This document shows positions 46,710-58,787 of a stretch of DNA of 64,000 nucleotides, piece after piece. The notes below the pieces were generated by a model, which saw only the letters and a list, made by a program, of their open reading frames with translations, ran no database searches and was not told the DNA's origin. The stretch is from Arcuatula senhousia. Taxonomy: Eukaryota; Mollusca; Bivalvia; Mytilida; Mytilidae. How positions within the stretch are numbered: position 1 is the stretch's first letter; each line of letters opens with the position of its first letter. The translations under genes and the position numbers were made by a program. The DNA lies in NCBI GenBank assembly GCA_963971305.1, contig OZ020317.1, positions 18,556,001 to 18,620,000 on the forward strand, written 5' to 3'.

Positions 46710-49700
46710 ACTGCAAGTAAATTAGGAGAGCTATTCACATTTTGAGGACTGCATAATGACTGTAAAATTAAATTTTATGTACACATTTTTGCGGAAGCAA
46801 AATTTTATTACCTCAAGAAACTGTGACATACCTATTCTAACATTATACACAATACACTCATTGTTATCATTACCCTGATTTTTTATTGGGACCATCATCT
46901 TTGGGGCTTTCTTGATTTTTCCATGTCCACATTCTCCTTTGGAACGACAGTGATGTACCATCACAAATAACTATATCTGGACCATTGTCACCAGGGCAAT
47001 GTGGGCAAGAAAATCCTTGGGTATAGTCAATATCTAATAAACTAAGATAAGACAACCATGCAGCTCGCAACTTGTGATAGGAGAACTCTTCCATTATGTT
47101 AGTGTTTCCATAATCTTGGTGATCCTCTACAAATACTGAGTAGAATGTGTATAGAGGTCTCCTACAATTATAAAGAAATGCACAAGTCATGTTGAAAACT
47201 ACTGTCTATATATTTTCCATTGTGGTTTTCTATGTTGGTTGTGTCACATACACTTATTTCACATCTCTTTATCGTCTATTAGTTGTTGATTGCTGTGTTC
47301 TCTGGATATACTCCATATTCTTTCTCTTACATATAACATAAAAGTTCTTCAAATATTGTACAGGTACCACATTTAAAATAAACCTTTAAAAAATGACTTT
47401 TAAAGACATATTTACTCATACAATGTTCTAGCTAGGCCGTGAAGAACATGAAGAAAGTTTAGATCATGAGAATTCAGATAGTTTGATTATGCATTTTTAT
47501 GTGTCTTTATAAGTAAGTGTTTTAATAGATACATGTAATATGGAATTTTTATGTAAATGATGTGAAGTGATTATGAAATGATTGAATTTTAATAAAGTTA
47601 TTCCACATACCTTTTAGTTAAATATGTGAGGTATGGTATGAGAAAAATGCTCTTTTATATAGTGTCGTTCGCGAACAAATGCCCTTCTTTATAGTGTCGT
47701 TCACGAAGAAAATTGCCCTTTTGGGAGCAGCACCATGCCTTGACAAAATCCTAGCTAGAACACTGTAATATTGGAGGCAATATTGTGTTACCATTTGCTA
47801 TGGAGTCCAAATGACAGACAGTGAGAAGCCTTTTCTACACCTCTTTGTCCATACTTCTGTCATTTTTATATTTAAATAGAAATATTACCTCCCATGCTGG
47901 AAACTGTGCATATATGATCTTAAGACATCATGCCCTACGAGGTAACTTCCCATATTCAACAAGCACTTGTCTTTACCGTCAAAAAGAGTCACTGAATCAC
48001 ACTGAAGACAGGGACGGTAATAAACTGCAAATGATTTTTAAAATTCTGTTCAAATTACAATTTAAAATGAGAAGGACCTTTATAAAGAATTAAAATGTAA
48101 TGCAACCACATCATTTTCAGGTGTTTACAATGATCTGATTATGGATCATCACTTTGGAAAAAATTACTTATATTTTATCTTTTTTCTGTATAATTACATA
48201 TTAACTTGTTTAATAAGGCATAAAATTATCTAAATAAATAATTTTTGCATAATGTGTGTGTGTTTAACGCCCTTTATTAATGTACCTGGGCCATGTAGGA
48301 TGGTCAGTTTTAACGGAGGAAACCAGAGTAACCTACTGACCTTGTGCATTTAACTGACAAATCTAATCACATACAGTTGGGGAAGTCCCTTTTTGTTAAT
48401 TACAAATGGGACTCAAACACCAGCTGAGAGGTGAACAGCTAAGTGATCAATAGTGTGGAATTTAAACCAGTGCTTTTGACCACTCAGCCCCCCCCCCCCC
48501 AGGCCTCTAAATTTTTGCATAAAGTTTTAGTACTTTTTATGTGTACATTTGATCTGTTTTCGCTTATTAAGTTCACCCAAATACAGCCAAATATTAACAA
48601 CTATCTGGTACAGCTGGTATAAGGCAAAAAGATATATTTATTTGTAGTTAACTCTTTACCGTTTGGGCATTTTTATAGAAAATATTGCTTCAAAATGGTG
48701 TCTTTCTTTTTTATACTTGCATACAATCAAAAACCAAGGAAATACCAACAGGTTATACCTTATTGGTCTTGGGTGATAATATTGTTTCATAATTTAGGCC
48801 AATGTTGAAAAATTGAACATGTTGGTTACCATGGCAACCATCAATAAGTATATATTTTAATGATATTTATGCCCAAAATTAATGGTTGTTCATTTTCAAT
48901 TGCAGATAATATAAAGATAAATGTTGAAATAGAGTCAGATTTGTTTTTATTTAGGTAGCATATATTCCTAAGTTTACTTTTTAAACAAAGTTTGGTAAAA
49001 TTGTCAAGGATAATAGCTTTTAATCGGTTGCTAGGCAACCACTGTTATCTCCAAAATATATGAAAAAAATGCTATAAACCTGAATATTTTTTGGAAGCTG
49101 TGCCATTGCTACCTTATAAATGCGTTATTATAAAAATGTTTAGTTGTTGTGATAAATATACAACACAAAGCAGCCTTAGCAACCATGGTTGCTATGGTAA
49201 CGGAGCAAAATAACTCTGTTGATTTAACCAAAATTTGAAATTATCGTTGCTTTTCCAAATATTTTAATATTTAATTTTTCAAAAAGCTTAAATAAGTTTT
49301 ATGGTATGTATATTGTTGACATGATCAGGTATTGGTCACTGTCTACAACATCTGACCTTGATTATTTATCCCCAAGGTCATATGAATTTTAACCTTTACG
49401 TTAGTAATAATATAATTTAAAGTGCACGACGTTTTGCGTAAAAAAGTACCATACTGAAATGGCACTGCATATACGTTAGAATTTCTTAAAACACGATATC
49501 ATTAACCTGAAAATAATTTTGTTACCATATGAACACCTGAGTGATTATGTGAATCGGTGAGTTTTACGTCAAAGCAACACTATAGGTAAATGCTGATGAT
49601 AAGAAATATTGGGTAGGAATGGGAAACAAAGAAACAGTAGACCACTGGAAAGCGGGAGAGATGAGTATAAGTGGCGGAAAATTGAGTCTACGTGGTGCAA

Positions 49701-52700
49701 TGCTCACAAAGAGATTTTTTATGTGGAAGCAGCTCGACACTCTCCACACGCGTTGGTCAACTAGGGTCAGCGTTAAGGCTTTCTGTATTATGACCTGATG
49801 CGGATGATGCCCTCTGCAGCAACAGCCAGCTAGGATACACACCTCGGTTATTCTGTGGGCTGGGCATTTACGTCAAATCCAGAGACGCTTAGTCGCCGCT
49901 TACCTACACTGATAAACGAAAAGCAAAAAAAAAAAAAAATTAAGGAACAAACTACACAAAAACAACAGGAGACACAAAAGCACTTTAACATTGACAGTAC
50001 TTAAAATGTTTGGGCAATATATGTATATTGTTACAATGACATTTATAAAGTGTTTGTGTCTAGTGTGTGAGGCGTCGGTATTGGTCCTAATATGTCACTG
50101 CTCTAAAAATCAGAGAAGTACCAATGGGGCATTCGAATGTCTAAAGTTCGAAACGGCAGACAAACCTAGTTAAAACAAACGAGAACAGCACAACATATAA
50201 AAAAGTGAAAGTCAACCAACAACGTGAACCCAGGTCGTAAGAGGAGTAAACTCAGGAAGGGTAAGCAATTTCAGATTGTTTTAATTCAGCATGGCAAGCC
50301 CAACATCTGTGCTCTGAGAGAGGTAGAAATCTCAAAAGCGCATGCTGTCTGCCATCACATGTTTAAGCTAAGACAACAAATGAGGAGTGACATAACCCTG
50401 TGTTATCAATTTGTGTGACAAGTGTGGCAGATGTATGTTCCATAAGCTCTGGAATATGAACGAATCATGCAGTTGCGATTTGTAAACTTCATAAGCCGGA
50501 GCGTAAAAAATGTTGCTACATGTGCAACACGGGAAGGTAAAACTAGAGCGAACGAAATGTTGCTACATAAGAAGGTAAAGTTAACATTGCATATTCAGAA
50601 TAACTTCATTAACTGTTTTATTGACATCACTGTGCTTCTTGGCAGGTGTGACAGAAACAGAGCCTTAAAATAATACTGTCTGTCTGATTATGTTAACAAA
50701 TTACGTATTTGCAGTCAGATCATGAGTGAATGACACCCGAACAATCCTTTTATGTTTTGAAATAAATTCGTAATTTGTTTATGCATGACTATTTGCCCTA
50801 TATATGATTTTACATTACTTTGGTTTGAAGAATTTGGCAGTAAAATCGCCAATACACCTGAAATAAGAATATGTCCAAAAGACATAATGCCCCATCTTGC
50901 AACATTTATTTTTTTCCGCAATCACTAAGTGCACCTACCATAACAAAATGGTTTCTATGTCACTTATCAGTAAGACGAAATGGACTTGAACCATTCTTCT
51001 ATTATAGGTGGTCATTCATGCGGAAAATATAGGTCACAGCCATCTTCTGAAGCATACATTGTGCTAAACATTAGTAGGTGCACCTACCATACCAATATAG
51101 TTGATGTGGCACATGTCAGTAAGTGTGAATAGACTTTATCCCTTCTTCTGTAATTGGTCATTCATGCGGAAAATATAAGTCACATCCAGCATCTGAAGAA
51201 TTCATTGTGCTAAGCATCACTAGGTGCACCTACCATTATACCATACCAATATGATTGATGTGACATTTGTCAGTTGGTGGAAATAGACTTTAACCATTCT
51301 TCTGTAAGTGGTAATTCATGCGGAAAATACAGGTCACATCCAGCATCCGAGGCATGCATTGTGATAAACATGACTAAGTGCACCTACCATACCAATATGA
51401 TTAATGTGGCATTTGTTAGTAAGTGGGAATTTAGAATTATTGGGATTAATGACGGACAAACGGACCCGAACACTATATGCCCTCTTCTTTCGTAGATGGG
51501 GCATAAAAATACTATGGGCATGCATGCTACTAGTATCATGTTGCTGTAGCATACCCCCCTGCTGTTTTGACTGTTATTCCCCCATTTATAATGATTAAGT
51601 TCTAGAACAAGAACAAGTTAATACTTTTGGGGTAGATACATTAACAACACAAAACTGTACGTGTATAGATCCTCCAGATATTCTTATCTTATTCAATGAT
51701 TTAACAAAGGGTTAGAAATCCCTCTGAATAGTCTTTTTTTCAAACAACGCTGCCCATTATATTCATGCGTATGTTAAAACTATTTTCTTTTCTATTGTCA
51801 ATTTCATGTCATATTGTATAAGAGTGTACAAAGTTTCATTTTTATTAAATTTTGACACAACTTTGATAAGCAAACTAAAGCACAAACAGACCATTTTTCC
51901 TAACGTACTTTTCTTTCCTACGTTTAAATAACAATCTAAAAAAAAGATTTGAACGAATCATTATGGGCTACTCTTCGCAGTTTAGTCTATTCCATATTGT
52001 GAAAGTATAAACTATTTCATAAAATTCAGACTTGAAGTAAATCCAAATAATATATATGTCAACCATCACTATAATATTATATTATTATATCTGTGACCCA
52101 ATTGGATTGTAAATTATGTATACCTACATGTATAACATTGTATTAAATTTTACATTTGTTATCAATAGTTATGATTTTCGTCCGGTCCCCCGCTTCGTCC
52201 GTCACAGTTTTGTGAATTAAACTTTTCAGAAACCTCTGGTCAAACAGATAATAAAATGTTAATTAAACATTGAAAAAAGTTCAAACCTTATAAACATGTA
52301 AACCGTGTACATTGTGATCTTTTATAATTTACTTTGACTATATCCCCTTCCCAAAAGACAAAGTAAATTGAAAGAAGAAGCAGGACAATGATAATACCGG
52401 TTATTGTTTCCACAGTGACATGAGAAAGATCTACATGTTCAAAATCCTATAAAAAGGACAATAGGGGGAAATGGTAGACAGCAGTCTAATTCTAACCTGT
52501 TGTCTACAAACTTCTTCTATGTATTATCCTTTTCTTTGTAAAAAAATCTTACATCGTTATCTTTCGGACTGTCTTCAGATTTCCAGTGGTTAACAATAGC
52601 GGTAAACGATAGCGGTAAAACCCTGCGAGAATGCAAAATAATAATAAAAATTATACATATATCATGTATATGTTCGAATTAACAGCACACGGCTAGCCAC

Positions 52701-55267
52701 GCGTGTATAACTGTTTACTGATAGCATATTAGATTCATATTTTATTATTTATCATTCCGTCATTTAGGACTTTACATTTTCTTTCCTTCAGAACAACATA
52801 GCCAGGAATAGATAGGAAAAGCAAACAATAAATATAGAAGAAATTTTGTTATTTTGCGTAAGACATGTACATTTAAATTTAAAAATAGAAAAAAAAATCA
52901 TTTCAAAAGTTATTAAACTGAAATTCGTAATTCTAATAAAAGGGGTATTACAATATATTCGTTTCCTATGCTATATCACTCACAAAACGGCACCAGAGGC
53001 TGAAAACGCGATGTCCATTTTTCCACGTTTTGTTTTTCACGTCCACATTTTAGACAACGCAACGTCCTAAATATTGACTTTGACTCGAAATATCACCAAC
53101 TTTAAACGATCGCTGGAAGTTTATTACATAAGCTAAAATTATGCAGTTTATATCAAATGAAAGCTAATTTTCTCCTCAAAATTTCGTTCGATTTACTTTT
53201 TCCTATTTCAATTCTAGAAATAAGTTATTCGTCGTCAAGTAAAAACATTATAAAAAAACGTGATTTACTTCCGCGACTGAAATCAAAAGCGAAAAACAAT
53301 TGTTTACAGTTTTTTATGAGATCGGTTAAAATATAAAATTCCAACACCTTTAGATAGAGAATTTTGCTACCTTTTTAGACATAAATTTCTTTTTTCTCTA
53401 GATGACGAAATAATCATACCGCTGATGATTTTGTCTCGGACACCGATTTTTTAATGTTGAAAAAAATTACGTCATTTTTTTACGGTCTACCTACTTTAGT
53501 TTTTAGAAAATAAATAATTGATTATTATATATTGACAAAATAAAATTTATATTTTTGTAAACTAGAGGAAATCAGCTTTATTGTCATATATAACACTTAT
53601 TGTTTCAACCAGGTTTTGATAGTTGCATATGACTTCAAAGTTATGCGACCCCTGAAAAAACGCTTATGACCCGAATTCGGGTCATAGGAACGGTAAAGAG
53701 TTAAACTACAAAATGTACTTGCCATTTCCTTTGCCAAGATATGTCTTTGTTACAATAGTTGCATTATTCCTGGCAATCCATCCATGATTTATTGGACAAC
53801 CTGCATCAAGATCAGCTCCACAATGACGACAGAGAACATCTTCTGGAATGCATACTATATTTTCATCATGTCTGTCAAGATTAGTTACAATTCCTGTGGT
53901 GAAACAATTAATTATTTGTTCAGTTGGTGGAACTGATAACTTTCTAAATGAATGGCAGGTGATCTTATTGCTTCCATTACTTGATGAAGAAGTATTTTCA
54001 GATTGCACTAGTTCAAGAAGTTCATCAACAACAGGATTGTTCACTGACTCATGACACAAAGATTTCAAAATTTTACAATGATCACAGTAATTTTTATGGC
54101 AGCATAAGCAAAAAAGTTTTCCTTTAGACACAGTTACAAGTCCATGACTCCTACATTTCTCACTCCAAACTCTTGCAACAGGAACAGACCCAATCCTTGA
54201 TGCTTCAACAATCTAAAAATAAGTATAAAATCTGAATAAATAATATGAACATTATGTTAACTAAATAACTCATTCAAATTAGTCAAATTCAATATATATA
54301 ACACCTTTACATGTACCGGTATGTATGAGTACAAAAATGTGGGTTCCTGATTTCATATGCATGTACATGTAATAGGTACTTCTAAAGCAATGAGATTTTG
54401 TTTATTTTTTGCCATGAGACATTGTGTCAGTGAACAATTTGATTTGTTGTGACATACATATGCTTACATTTAAATTTAATTTTTTTATTTGTTTTCCGCA
54501 GTTTTATTTCAATTCAATGATTTGGAAACTGGAATTATTTGAGCTGACTTCATGTTGCTGCAAAGATAAATTTGAAAAAAAGACTAAAACCAATGATATG
54601 ATGTTCTATAATATCAAGAAACCAACAATCTGCTTGTTTTTTCAAGAATTTGACAAAAAGAACATCAACCAACTTTACCTCGAGCTCTGTTGAATGATAT
54701 CCATGATCAGTTTCTGAAATAGAATGTAAAGCCCAAATATTAATCTGGTTAACAAAACAAAGTAAATAATACACACAGGTTATCAAGCAGATAATCTAAA
54801 GAACCAAACATAGTACCATAAACAAACTGAAATGAAAGGTAAAGGATATCACGAATATGCTCTAGAAGATATAATGCCAAATCTGGCAACATTTATGACA
54901 GACAAACAAATGACCCAAACACTATATGCCCCCATAAAAACAAATACAAAACAAAAATCTGTACATCAAGTTAAGAGATGATACTCATCCTTCTGTCATA
55001 AGACCGGTAGGAGAGTTACTTGAAAAATGTACATACATACAAATAAACAATGTTCTTCAACAAAAACACTTTCCAACTCCAAATGCATATACATGCAAAC
55101 ACATATGTGGAAAAAAGACCACTTAAGTTGTATTCAGATCTACATATTACCTTCAATGTTCATACTGAAAAAATCTGTTGGGTTGATGTCATGAACATTG
55201 TCATATTGCTCAAATATCATAGTCCCAATTTTTCTATGTATACATGGTGGGTATTGTCTCAAAAATT
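46706..55267 (-). CDS. KDZ-type cysteine-cluster protein, incomplete at 5' end
   Basis: Exons on the minus strand: 55267-55151, 54713-54679, 54212-53719, 47161-46874, then two short less certain ones, 46836-46812 and 46759-46706 (stop). All junctions are GT/AG and phases agree. Motifs: FLRQYPPCIHRKIGTM, ETDHGYHSTELEIVEA, VWSEKCRSHGLVTV, GKLFCLCCHKNYCDHCKIL, a CRHCGADLDAGCPINHGWIA segment, and SCPHCPGDNGPDIVICDG followed by TSLSFQRR. The Cys clusters resemble the CxC domains that accompany Kyakuja-Dileera-Zisupton transposases, but I find no downstream acidic KDZ core, so this is an accessory or truncated protein. The start codon and first exon(s) were not found; they may lie across the 248-bp satellite. 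Its 6.6-kb third intron carries a piggyBac-like insert. Confidence 0.72.
47162..48647. other. Intron of the cysteine-cluster gene with SINE-like repeat
   Basis: 48255-48500 is a dispersed SINE-like block (AACGGAGGAAACCAGAGTAA, ending ACCACTCAGCCC then a C-run). 47660-47720 repeats a ~33-bp unit TATAGTGTCGTTC(A/G)CGAA twice. Nothing coding is seen. Confidence 0.5.
48648..53704. mobile_element. PiggyBac-type non-autonomous element in an intron
   Basis: The left end is TTAA-CTCTTTACCGTT (48648 on) and the right end, inverted, is TTAA-CTCTTTACCGTT (ending 53704). TTAA duplications and a C(C/T)CTTT-CC start are piggyBac hallmarks. The 5.05-kb interior has no transposase ORF and contains other repeats (150-bp tandem at 50929, dispersed blocks at 49990-50600). 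The right end lies only 15 bases inside the intron from the splice donor of exon 54212-53719. Confidence 0.7.
50929..51500. repeat. ~150-bp tandem repeat, about 3.5 copies
   Basis: GTGCACCTACCAT recurs at 50929, 51078, 51224 and 51378 (spacing 149, 146, 154). Between copies lie CATTCATGCGGAAAATA and CACATCCAGCATCTGAAG. The array ends in the dispersed tail GACGGACAAACGGACCCGAA CACTATATGCCC, also found near 19940 and 54890. Confidence 0.85.
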
Positions 55268-55730
55268 CTGCAAAAAAACCAATATAATTATAAAAATAAT
55301 TATAGGAATCCATGCAGAATTATTCACATTCTCATATTTTAGACACAATGCACAAAAAAATCTCCCCAAAATAAAAAGATACAAAAATGTTAATGCAAAA
55401 TAGCCTTCAGCTACTAAAATTCCATTTCCTTTGATATATTGTAAAAAAGCTTTAATATTTGAGTGTTAAATGAAGTATGTGTAAATCAACACAAATACAT
55501 GTACTTTAAAAAATATTGCCAAGGATTTTTTGGAGATTCTGTTGCAAGTGACATCATTCTTACTTTCATTAACACTCTAAAATGTGCTTGCTTCTTGGAT
55601 TATAACCAACTTGCATTTTATATTGTGTACCGGTATATTGTCAAAAAATGATTGGGTATAGTCAATATCAAATAATGTTCATGTTCTTACTTTTGTGATG
55701 TATTTATTTTCAAGATATATTGCATTTATT

Positions 55731-58270
55731 GCTAAGATAAGTTGAAAAGTTGCATAACTACATATTGCTGACTGAAAAAAATAAGGTTCATAAAGTTAAG
55801 AAATTATGAAGAAAATTTGTTCGCAAAGGAATTTAGATCACATTTGCAAATTTCTTATGTAAAATATATGAAACTATAGTAAAATCTTATATTTGAGCAT
55901 AAAATTATATGACGGTTTAATAAAATTGCCAAGAAAATGTTTGCAAAACAACTTTTTTCATCAGGTTTGACACATTAATGCTAAGATAAGTTGAAAAGTT
56001 GCATAACTACATATTGCTGACTGAAAAAATAAGGTTCATAAAGTTAAGCAATTATGAAGAAAATTTGTTCGCAAAGGAATTTAGATCACATTTGCAAATT
56101 TCTTATGTAAAATATATGAAACTATAGTAAAATCTTATATTTGAGCATAAAATTATATGACGGTTAAATAAAGTTGACATGAAATTGTTTGCGAAACAAC
56201 TATTTTCATCAGGTTTGACACATTTATGCTAAGACAACTTGAAAAGTTGCTTAACTACATATTGCTGACTTAAAAAATAAGGTTCATAATGTTAAGAGAT
56301 TATGAAGAAAATTTGTTCACAAAGGAATATAGATCATATTTGCAAATTTCTTATGTAAAATATATGAAACTATAGTAAAATCTTATATTTGAGCATAAAA
56401 TTATATGACGGGTTAATAAAATTGCCAAGAAAATGTTTGCGAAACAACTTTTTTCATCAGGTTTGACACATTAATGCTAAGATAAGTTGAAAAGTTGCAT
56501 AACTACATACAAATGTATTGCTAACTTAAAGAATAAGGTTCATATAGTAAAGAGACAATAAAGAAAATTTGTTCGCAAAGGAATATAGATCACATTTACA
56601 AATTTCTTATGTAAAATATATGAAACTTTAGTAAAATCTTATATTTGAGCATTAAATTATATGACGGTTTGTTAAAATTGACAAGAAATTTGTTTGCGAA
56701 ACAACTTTTTACATCAGATTTGACACATACATGGTATATTAAGTTGAAAAATGGCATAACTACATATTGCTGACTTAAATAAAAGGTTCATAAAGTTAAG
56801 AGATTATGAAGAAAATTTGTTCGCAAAGGAATATAGATCACATTTGCAAATTTCTTATGTAAAATATATGAAACTATAGTAAGATCTTCTACATGAGCAT
56901 AAAATTATATGACGGTTAAATAAAATTGCCAAGAAAATGTTTGCGAAACAACTTTTTCATCAGGTTTGACACATTAATGCTAAGATAAGTTGAAAAGTTG
57001 CATAACTACATATTGCTGACTTAAAAAATAAGGTTCATAAAGTTAAGAGATTATGAAGAAAATTTGTTTGCAAAGGAATATAGATCACATTTGCAAATTT
57101 CTTATGTAAAATATATGAAACTATAGTAAAATCTTCTATATGAGCATAAAATTATATGACGGTTTAATAAAATTGCCAGGAAAATGTTTGCAAAACAACT
57201 GTTTTCATCAGGTTTGACACATTAATGCTAAGATAAGTTGAAAAGTTGCATAACTACATATTGCTGACTGAAAAAATAAGGTTCATAAAGTTAAGAAATT
57301 ATGAAGAAAATTTGTTAGCAAAGGAATATAGATCACATTTGCAAATTTCTTATGTAAAATATATGAAACTATAGTAAAATCTTATATTTGAGCATAAAAT
57401 TATATGCAATTGAATAAAGTTGACATGAAATTGTTTGCGAAACAACTATTTTCATCAGGTTTGACACATTTATGCTAAGACAACTTGAAAAGTTGAATAA
57501 CTACATATTGCTGACTTAAAAAATAAGGTTCATAATGTTAAGAGATTATGAAGAAAATTTGTGTGCAAAGGAATTTAGATCGTATTTGCAAATTTCTTAT
57601 GTAAAATATATGAAACTATAGTAAAATCTTATATTTGAGCATAAAATTATATGACGGGTTAATAAAATTGCCAAGAAAATGTTTGCGAAACAACTTTTTT
57701 CATCAGGTTTGACACATTAATGCTAAGATAAGTTGAAAAGTTGCATAACTACATATTGCTGACTTAAAAAATAAGGTTCATATAGTAAAGAGACAATTAA
57801 GAAAATTTGTTAGCAAAGGAATATAGATCACATTTACAAATTTCTTATGTAAAATATATGAAACTTTAGTAAAATCTTATATTTGAGCATAAAATTATAG
57901 GACGGTTGAATAAAGTTGACATGAAAATGTTTGCGAAACAACTATTTTCATCAGATTTGACACATAAATGCTATAATATTTTGAAAACTTGAATAACTTC
58001 ATAATCTTTAACTTTAAAAATAAGGTGAATATTTAACCATTTTGAAGAGATTATCAGGAAAATTTATTTCCATTATAGAATTTATATAGAACTTACCAGT
58101 ACCTAAACAGAAACAGAAACAGAATTGTTAAGACCAAACATTTCTTATGCAAGCTACAAATGTATAAGAAATTAAAAATCTGATGTTTGAGCCTAATATT
58201 ATATGATGGTTTTATAACAATCACAAAAAATGTTTTCAAAATATTTTTATGACAAGATTTTAAATGAGGT
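55731..58270. repeat. 248-bp satellite near the right end of the giant element
   Basis: About nine near-regular units (starts at 55731, 55980, 56228, 56476, ~56734, 56979, 57227, 57474, 57722) plus a diverged tail from 57970. Each has GCTAAGATAAGTTGAAAAGT, TGCATAACTACATATTGCTG, GAAGAAAATTTGTTCGCAAA and ATGTTTGCGAAACAAC. It is AT-rich and non-coding. It ends about 30 bp short of the long right terminal repeat. Confidence 0.95.
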
Positions 58271-58299
58271 ATTTTAAAATATAATATATTTGACATAAA

Positions 58300-58767
58300 A
58301 AATCGTATGAATTTTCGCATTTTAAAACAGAAATGTGTTATGTCTTTACATTAAAGTTAGACTTTATATTTATTTAAGCACAATTCTGATGTGCTTTGTA
58401 ATATTCTATGTTTAATTATTGGTATAAAACACGTCTAATGTCCCGCTTTTACATTTATTTATATAAATTTCTATTATATTCAAAGATTTTATGCATTCGA
58501 TCAAGAAGTCACGTGATACAATAAGCGAAACGAACTTAAAGATTCCGTATTTTAGATTGAATTGACGCGTGACGGATTGGTAAATTGCATCATGGGATGC
58601 ATTTGACGGATAGGCTCGGACGGATTGGTGACTGATCGATGACGGATTGGTGACTGATTGATGACGGATCGGTGAATGATTGAGACCGGATTGATGACTG
58701 ATTGGTGACTGATTGATGACGCGTGACGGATCGCAAAAACTGTTGCATTGACCGGTTCAAGTACTGT
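58300..58767 (-). repeat. Right terminal repeat with 11-bp minisatellite
   Basis: Read inward from 58767: ACAGTACTTGAACCGGTCAA, TGCAACAGTTTTTGCGATCC, then 11-bp units (GTCA(C/T)CAATC(A/C)) to about 58614, then CGTCAAATGCATCCCATGAT, AATTCAATCTAAAATACGGA and a further ~200 bp. All of this is matched by 62999-63500, so the family's long terminal repeat is close to 470-500 bp. The left end at 26578 shares only the outer ~27 bp and the minisatellite theme. Confidence 0.8.
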
Positions 58768-58787
58768 ATTTGACCCTCTGTTGATTT

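Larger units (their letters stand above)
26560..58767. mobile_element. Giant (~32.2 kb) P-type DNA transposon with cargo genes
   Basis: Several features define a single insertion. The inverted termini share ACAGTACTTGAACCG(A/G)TC followed by AATGCAACA (left from 26578, right from 58767 inward). Each end carries an 11-bp minisatellite. ATTTGAC flanks the block on both sides (26553-26559 and 58768-58774), and with one adjacent mismatch this is consistent with the 8-bp duplication of P, hAT and Zisupton-like elements. The block separates the halves of one LINE ORF1. At the left, 18 bases (26560-26577) precede the shared repeat, so the left edge is less certain. Genes inside: C2H2 protein (+), P-like transposase (-), OTU-PHD protease (+) and KDZ-type cysteine-cluster protein (-). 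Nested inserts and two satellites add to the length. Confidence 0.75.

Noticed and set aside
46874..47161. Active KDZ transposase as the mobilising enzyme
   Set aside because: Only cysteine-cluster segments were found. The KDZ catalytic region is not seen anywhere in the block, whereas the P-like enzyme is complete.
26560..58767. Polinton/Maverick element
   Set aside because: No DNA polymerase B, retroviral-like integrase, packaging ATPase or capsid gene is present. The transposase is P-like and the flanking repeat is 7-8 bp rather than 6 bp.
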